A DNA stretch of 64,000 bases from Sciurus carolinensis (taxonomy: Eukaryota > Chordata > Mammalia > Rodentia > Sciuridae): positions 47,067,454-47,131,453 of the forward strand of contig NC_062214.1 in assembly GCF_902686445.1 (NCBI RefSeq), in the 5' to 3' direction. Every line of letters begins with the position of its first letter. Positions within the stretch are counted from its first letter, which is position 1. The position numbers and the translations under genes are program-made. Positions 59,881-64,000 of this stretch are shown here, piece by piece. The notes under the pieces were generated by a model. That model saw only the letters and a program-made list of their open reading frames with translations, ran no database searches and was not told the DNA's origin.

Positions 59881-60760
59881 GTATTAAACAGAGTGAAGAG
59901 TTTACTGGAGATGGACATTGCAGCAATTCAAATACAAGGTAACCAAGAAGAAGACTTGAGTGAAAGGGCTTCAGAGTCTAAAAGAATGCTCAGGATCTGG
60001 CAATATCCTTTTACTTTTCTTCCTTTTTATTTATGGAAAAATAAAATACTTTTACAGTCTGTCACCCTTCCTTGAGTTGCTCTCTGGCGAGTTGAGAAAA
60101 GTGAAAAACTTAAGGTCTTTGCCTTTTCTGAAGCTGGCTGGGATAAACCTCAGTGGTTCTGCTGAATGAGAATCATTAGCATATTTATAATAGGTCTCAG
60201 TATCAGATAGCAGCACTTGAGAATCAAGATAGAGAGTGTTATTGTGAGTAGGAAATTAGTGGGTCCATGGAGGAGATAAAATAATGAGTGACAATCATCC
60301 TGCTGGTTGTTATCAGCATTGGCACAGTGGGATGTAGTGATGAGCTAACTGAATTTGCACCAAAATATTTCATCTTCCCACTGGGTAAAGTTCCACTGCA
60401 CAGAGATTGTGCTTTGGTTCTTGTTGGCTCTGGAAAAATGAATATCCTTTATGAGGGAGAAGTGCTGAGATTATCTAAGTAAGGCCTCAGACATGGTGAC
60501 CATCCCATTTTTATCTCTTGAAATGAATCAATATATATTATATTGATCTGTTAAGACAGAATCTCCTAGCATTCTCTCTTAACTGTCTTGGATTTCTCTG
60601 TTCATTACTAATATTTTTCTTCAGTTTAAAAATAGAAATGATATTCTTACTGTTCTAAGGGTTAAAATTCTGAGATCAGAGTGCCTGCATGGTCAGGTTC
60701 TGATGAGGGCCCTTTCTGGGTGTGCAGATGACTTCTTCTTTGCTGTTTCCTCACCTGAAC
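59881..60760. other. Intergenic sequence, no recognised feature
   Basis: Unique AT-rich DNA. Confidence 0.45.
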
Positions 60761-60764
60761 TTTC

Positions 60765-60925
60765 TTTGGTGTATGCACATGGAAAGAGATGAGGACCCTA
60801 TCCTATGACCTCATTTAACCTTGATTATCTCCTAACTAAGTCTCTCCAAAGACATTCACATTGGAGGTTAGGGTTCCAACATGAATTTTAGAGGGATACA
60901 TTTCAGTCTAAATCAGGCATTTAGA
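60765..60925 (-). mobile_element. MLT1-type LTR fragment, reverse orientation
   Basis: 'tcctatgacctcatttaaccttgattatctcctaactaagtctctccaaagacattcacattggaggttagggttccaacatg' is the reverse of the MLT1 5' half. Confidence 0.75.
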
Positions 60926-63425
60926 TGTATTGGGCATCCAGGAATCACCTGAAGAAGGCATACCTAATGTTAGCAATGACAATTCTTACTTGTTTCTGAA
61001 TCTCTGAGTTTGACTGCTAAATTGCTATACTTCCTGTGGTACTGGAATGGGTATTCTGTCTTGGATTTGCTAGCTCAGCTCTGTCCTTGGCATCAATTCA
61101 AGAGAAATCTTTGCCCAAAGTTCCTGGATGTGGCAAGTTATCTTGGGGCTTGGGCTTGAACTACTTAGCTTGACTTCACCTCCTGGTCACATGTATGAGT
61201 TCAGGAGTTGACTCTTTACCTCATGTAAGCCACTTGGGCTGGAGAGATCTGGAAGAATACATGCTGTACCAGTATGAGAAGAGATCACTAATTTTCCTTC
61301 CTGGATGTGATGGGAGAAACTTATATTGTGAGTGTTGCTTATGAAACTGATTATACAGAAAGAAGATGAGCCAAACAGAACCCAGGGTCTTGACATTCTT
61401 ATAGTGTTCCTGAATCAAACAAGTTCAAAGTTCCTCTACTTCTGGACTTGTAGGTAAGGGCACCCTAAAGTTTCAAGTGAGGCCTTTGCCAGTAAGGTTT
61501 AGTCAGGTCAGTTAAAATATTAGCAAAGTATAAACTCATTAGCAGAAAAAATTGCCTTTCTCTCTATGTGTACATATCAAAGACCTCACAGCCCAGAAGA
61601 CCCACAAATTCTGGTAAATTTCCCTCAAACTATTATCAAATAAAATCTTCTTTTTCTAAAAGACTGTGAGCTTATTCTTCTTCTAAAAATATCTACACCA
61701 GAATTGCGACAATTAAGAGCATTACCAAAAAGAAAATGTCCTGAAACTTTTGGGAATGTTTTTTCACATTTGCAAAATGATTTGCAACCAGACCTGCCAG
61801 CTAGCACTTCACGGAAGTCAAGAAGTAGGTTTTGAATATCTAGATCATTCCCACCCCCAGCATCCAAATCCACAGTAAAATCAACTTTCTAGCTGTCTCT
61901 AGTAGATGTAACCAAATACTCAGAATAGCTCGTACAAGTACTGAATAATTCTGATAAAAGTTGATGTAACTGGGGCACAGTCACATTTAGTCAACTTACC
62001 TTAGGTCTCTAATTCGGGTTATTGCCTCAGAAGCTCTTCAATTCAGTTGCCCCCATCCTGTGGCCACCTTCTCTAGTAGCCAAAGCCTACTCCACCACCC
62101 TAAATAACTCTGAATGTGCAGCATAGGTGTTTGGGTTGGTTGGAGATGGCAGTACTTCCCTCCCATTTCTTCATTCAGGATTTCTCTCCTTCAAAGGATA
62201 CTTTGTTATTCCCAAGTTTCCTTCTCCTGCCTGTATGAATCTAAAATGAACTTGAACTAAAAGTACTTGTTGAGTGGTTATGCTCCCAACTGTAATTTGG
62301 AGTCAAGGTATGAATATTTTATACTCAAAGAGTCACTGAAGATTTGTAAAAGGTTTTTAAAAATAAAATGAATACACTCGTTTTTGTTGGCACAGGAAGC
62401 CTATGGGAGAAAACAAAAACACAGGACAAGCCCTCAATCATTAGACTTTAAAAAATGAATCTGGATTTGTGTGTGGGGATGATCAGGAGTAACGGTGGTG
62501 AGTACAGAGTGTCCTTTGGAGGGAAGAACTACCCAAATGAAGGAGGACTGGGAAACAAAAACAAAAGCCACCCAAACACTCCAATCTCATTTTAAACCTA
62601 CCCAAATTCCAGAGGTGCCATTTCAGAAGGTGCTCTTCATGCCCTGGCAGAAATTAGGTGTCGGGCTGGGAAGCCAGTATTCAGATGCCTGTGGCTTCCT
62701 TTCACTGCAAAAATAGATTTAGAAAATAATCCAGTCTTTGGCAAAGTCTCTCTAAGACCAAGAGACCTGAGTAGCCCCTTTGCTTTTGCTGTATGTTTGT
62801 GTTGCAGTGAGCCAAGGGCTTTGTGAGCTCATAGGCTACTTCAAAGCTGAACACAGTTGAAACAGAAAATTAATACATGTTAATTAAGCATTTCCTGCCC
62901 CCCCAAAAATCTTTGAGGTTTATTCTCTTAATAATATCTATTGGTTCATAGGATGGAATTCTGTTAAGTGAATTTCATTGGGTGGAACTCGTTTTAATAG
63001 AAGGATAGATGTTTGGATTCTTTTCACCTTCAAACCTTAGCATACTCAAGATTATGATTAACTGAGAATTGTAAGTTGTTTCCTGAAGACTTCTATATGA
63101 GGATATTGCAGGAACAGATCATGTCTGAAATTCAGCAAGCATGTGAATATGTTTTAATAGCACCTGATGCATATCACTTCTCTAAGCAAAGTGAGTGGCA
63201 ATTTCAAGGAGGAAAGGAAGACTCTAAAACCCGATGAGGTGGCTGCCAAGATCATGACCTGCTGTGGGGTGCCTCATAATTACTCTTTACTAGATGTTCT
63301 TAAATGACATTGCTTCTTCTCTTCCCCTTCACCCCTAAGGGTTTTATTCTTAATGTCTAAACTCAATCTGGGATCCTGGATTTTTTAAGTAGATTCAACC
63401 AATGAGGATTTTGTAAAAAATATAG
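60926..63425. other. Intergenic sequence, no gene seen
   Basis: Unique, mostly AT-rich DNA with short random frames only. Confidence 0.45.
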
Positions 63426-63429
63426 GTGT

Positions 63430-63430
63430 G

Positions 63431-63473
<43 letters not shown>

Positions 63474-63482
63474 ACACACACA
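63430..63482. repeat. (CA)n microsatellite
   Basis: A nearly pure CA dinucleotide run with one CATA interruption. Confidence 0.95.
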
Positions 63483-63504
63483 AAGATCCAAAAAACTATA
63501 TAGC

Positions 63505-63830
63505 ATTTTTACCCATTAAATTGGCAGAGATTTAAAAATATGCTAATGTGTAGTGTTGGCCAGAGTTTGGCTAAAAATTTCAACTTGTAGACTGGGTGTG
63601 GTAGTAAAATGGGTACAGTCTTCAAGGACAGATTAGTAGCTTGTATTATTTGACCCCAGAATTTGAATTTTAGTTATTTATCCTGCAAATAAAGAAGAGA
63701 ACAAGATTTGCCTATCACATTTATTTTGATGGTGAAAATATGGAAACAACAGCCATGTTAATCAGTGAGGGACTAGTTTTTTAAAAATTGTTGAAATATC
63801 CAGTTCTTGAAAATTATTTCTTGTAACCTC
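63505..63830 (+). mobile_element. Ancient L1 (L1M/HAL1-like) ORF2 3' fragment
   Basis: 'ttaaattggcagagatttaaaaatatgctaatgtgtagtgttggcc' followed by 'tttgaccccagaatttgaattt', 'tttatcctgcaaataaagaa' and 'gaaaatatggaaacaacagccatgttaatcagtgaggg' follows the order of old mammalian L1 ORF2 ends. Frames are destroyed. Confidence 0.65.
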
Positions 63831-64000
63831 CATAATGTATATATGTGTATACATGTGTGTGTGTATATAAGTATATATATAAAATATATGTATAAAAACA
63901 AATACAAATAAGAATATATTATACAAAAAATCCATTTAGGACTCAGTTTTTTATTTCATTATTAGTCAAGGCTTTAATTATTATTTTTTTCATTTTTAGT
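63831..64000. repeat. AT-rich, TA/TG simple sequence
   Basis: Runs of TATATA and TGTGTG to the window end, with no other feature. Confidence 0.7.

Overview
The window is mammalian nuclear DNA, most likely from a squirrel-family rodent (Sciuridae: ground squirrel, marmot or relative). The evidence is the repeat content: many ID elements (tRNA-like box 'ctggggatgtggctcagtggtagag...gttcaatccccagcacc') and B1-ID dimers ('ggtggcacacctgtaatcccagc...aggccagcctcagcaa' joined through an A-rich linker to an ID unit). These are accompanied by L1, MaLR/MLT1 LTRs, MIR and MER5-type fossils. The species call is inference; the rodent repeat families are seen directly.

The only protein-coding gene I can support is FOXA2 (HNF-3beta), on the minus strand. 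Two coding exons are visible. The 5' exon (38147/38129 to 38061) encodes the N-terminus, and a GT-AG intron (38060 to 36996) follows. The large exon (from 36995) carries the rest of the protein, the stop at 35694-35696 and a 3' UTR that probably ends near 34.81 kb after an AATAAA at 34828-34833. The predicted protein is 456 aa from the downstream ATG or 462 aa from the upstream ATG. The gene sits in CpG-rich DNA (about 35.7-39.3 kb), with further CpG-dense blocks at about 30.6-33.5 kb and 40.9-41.6 kb.

Left of the gene (3' of FOXA2; 1-34.8 kb). From 1 to 11.9 kb the DNA is repeat-littered. From about 11.9 to 17 kb it is strikingly repeat-poor and rich in homeodomain, POU and SOX-like words, which suggests conserved regulatory DNA. 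At 29.04 kb lies TGGGTGTTC, the same Gli-site sequence I recall from the mouse Foxa2 floor-plate enhancer. At 30.6-33.5 kb a CpG-dense block has a possible LINC00261-like lncRNA first exon (minus strand, donor at 32425) with paired forkhead sites upstream.

Right of the gene (5' of FOXA2; 38.3-64 kb). The proximal promoter has a TATA-like word, a CRE-like word, an inverted CCAAT and a near-perfect Brachyury/T-box palindrome (38689-38704). At 54.84-55.2 kb a repeat-free island carries an exact octamer, two TEAD-type ATTCCA words, CCAAT boxes and forkhead-like words, about 16.7 kb upstream of the start. It is a good candidate for the node/notochord enhancer. The remainder is intergenic DNA with scattered SINEs, an L1 3' end (51.93-53.17 kb), LTR fossils and microsatellites.

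Together the layout is one developmental transcription factor gene in a gene desert of probable long-range enhancers. I found no bacterial-type systems, CRISPR arrays, canonical tRNA or rRNA genes.
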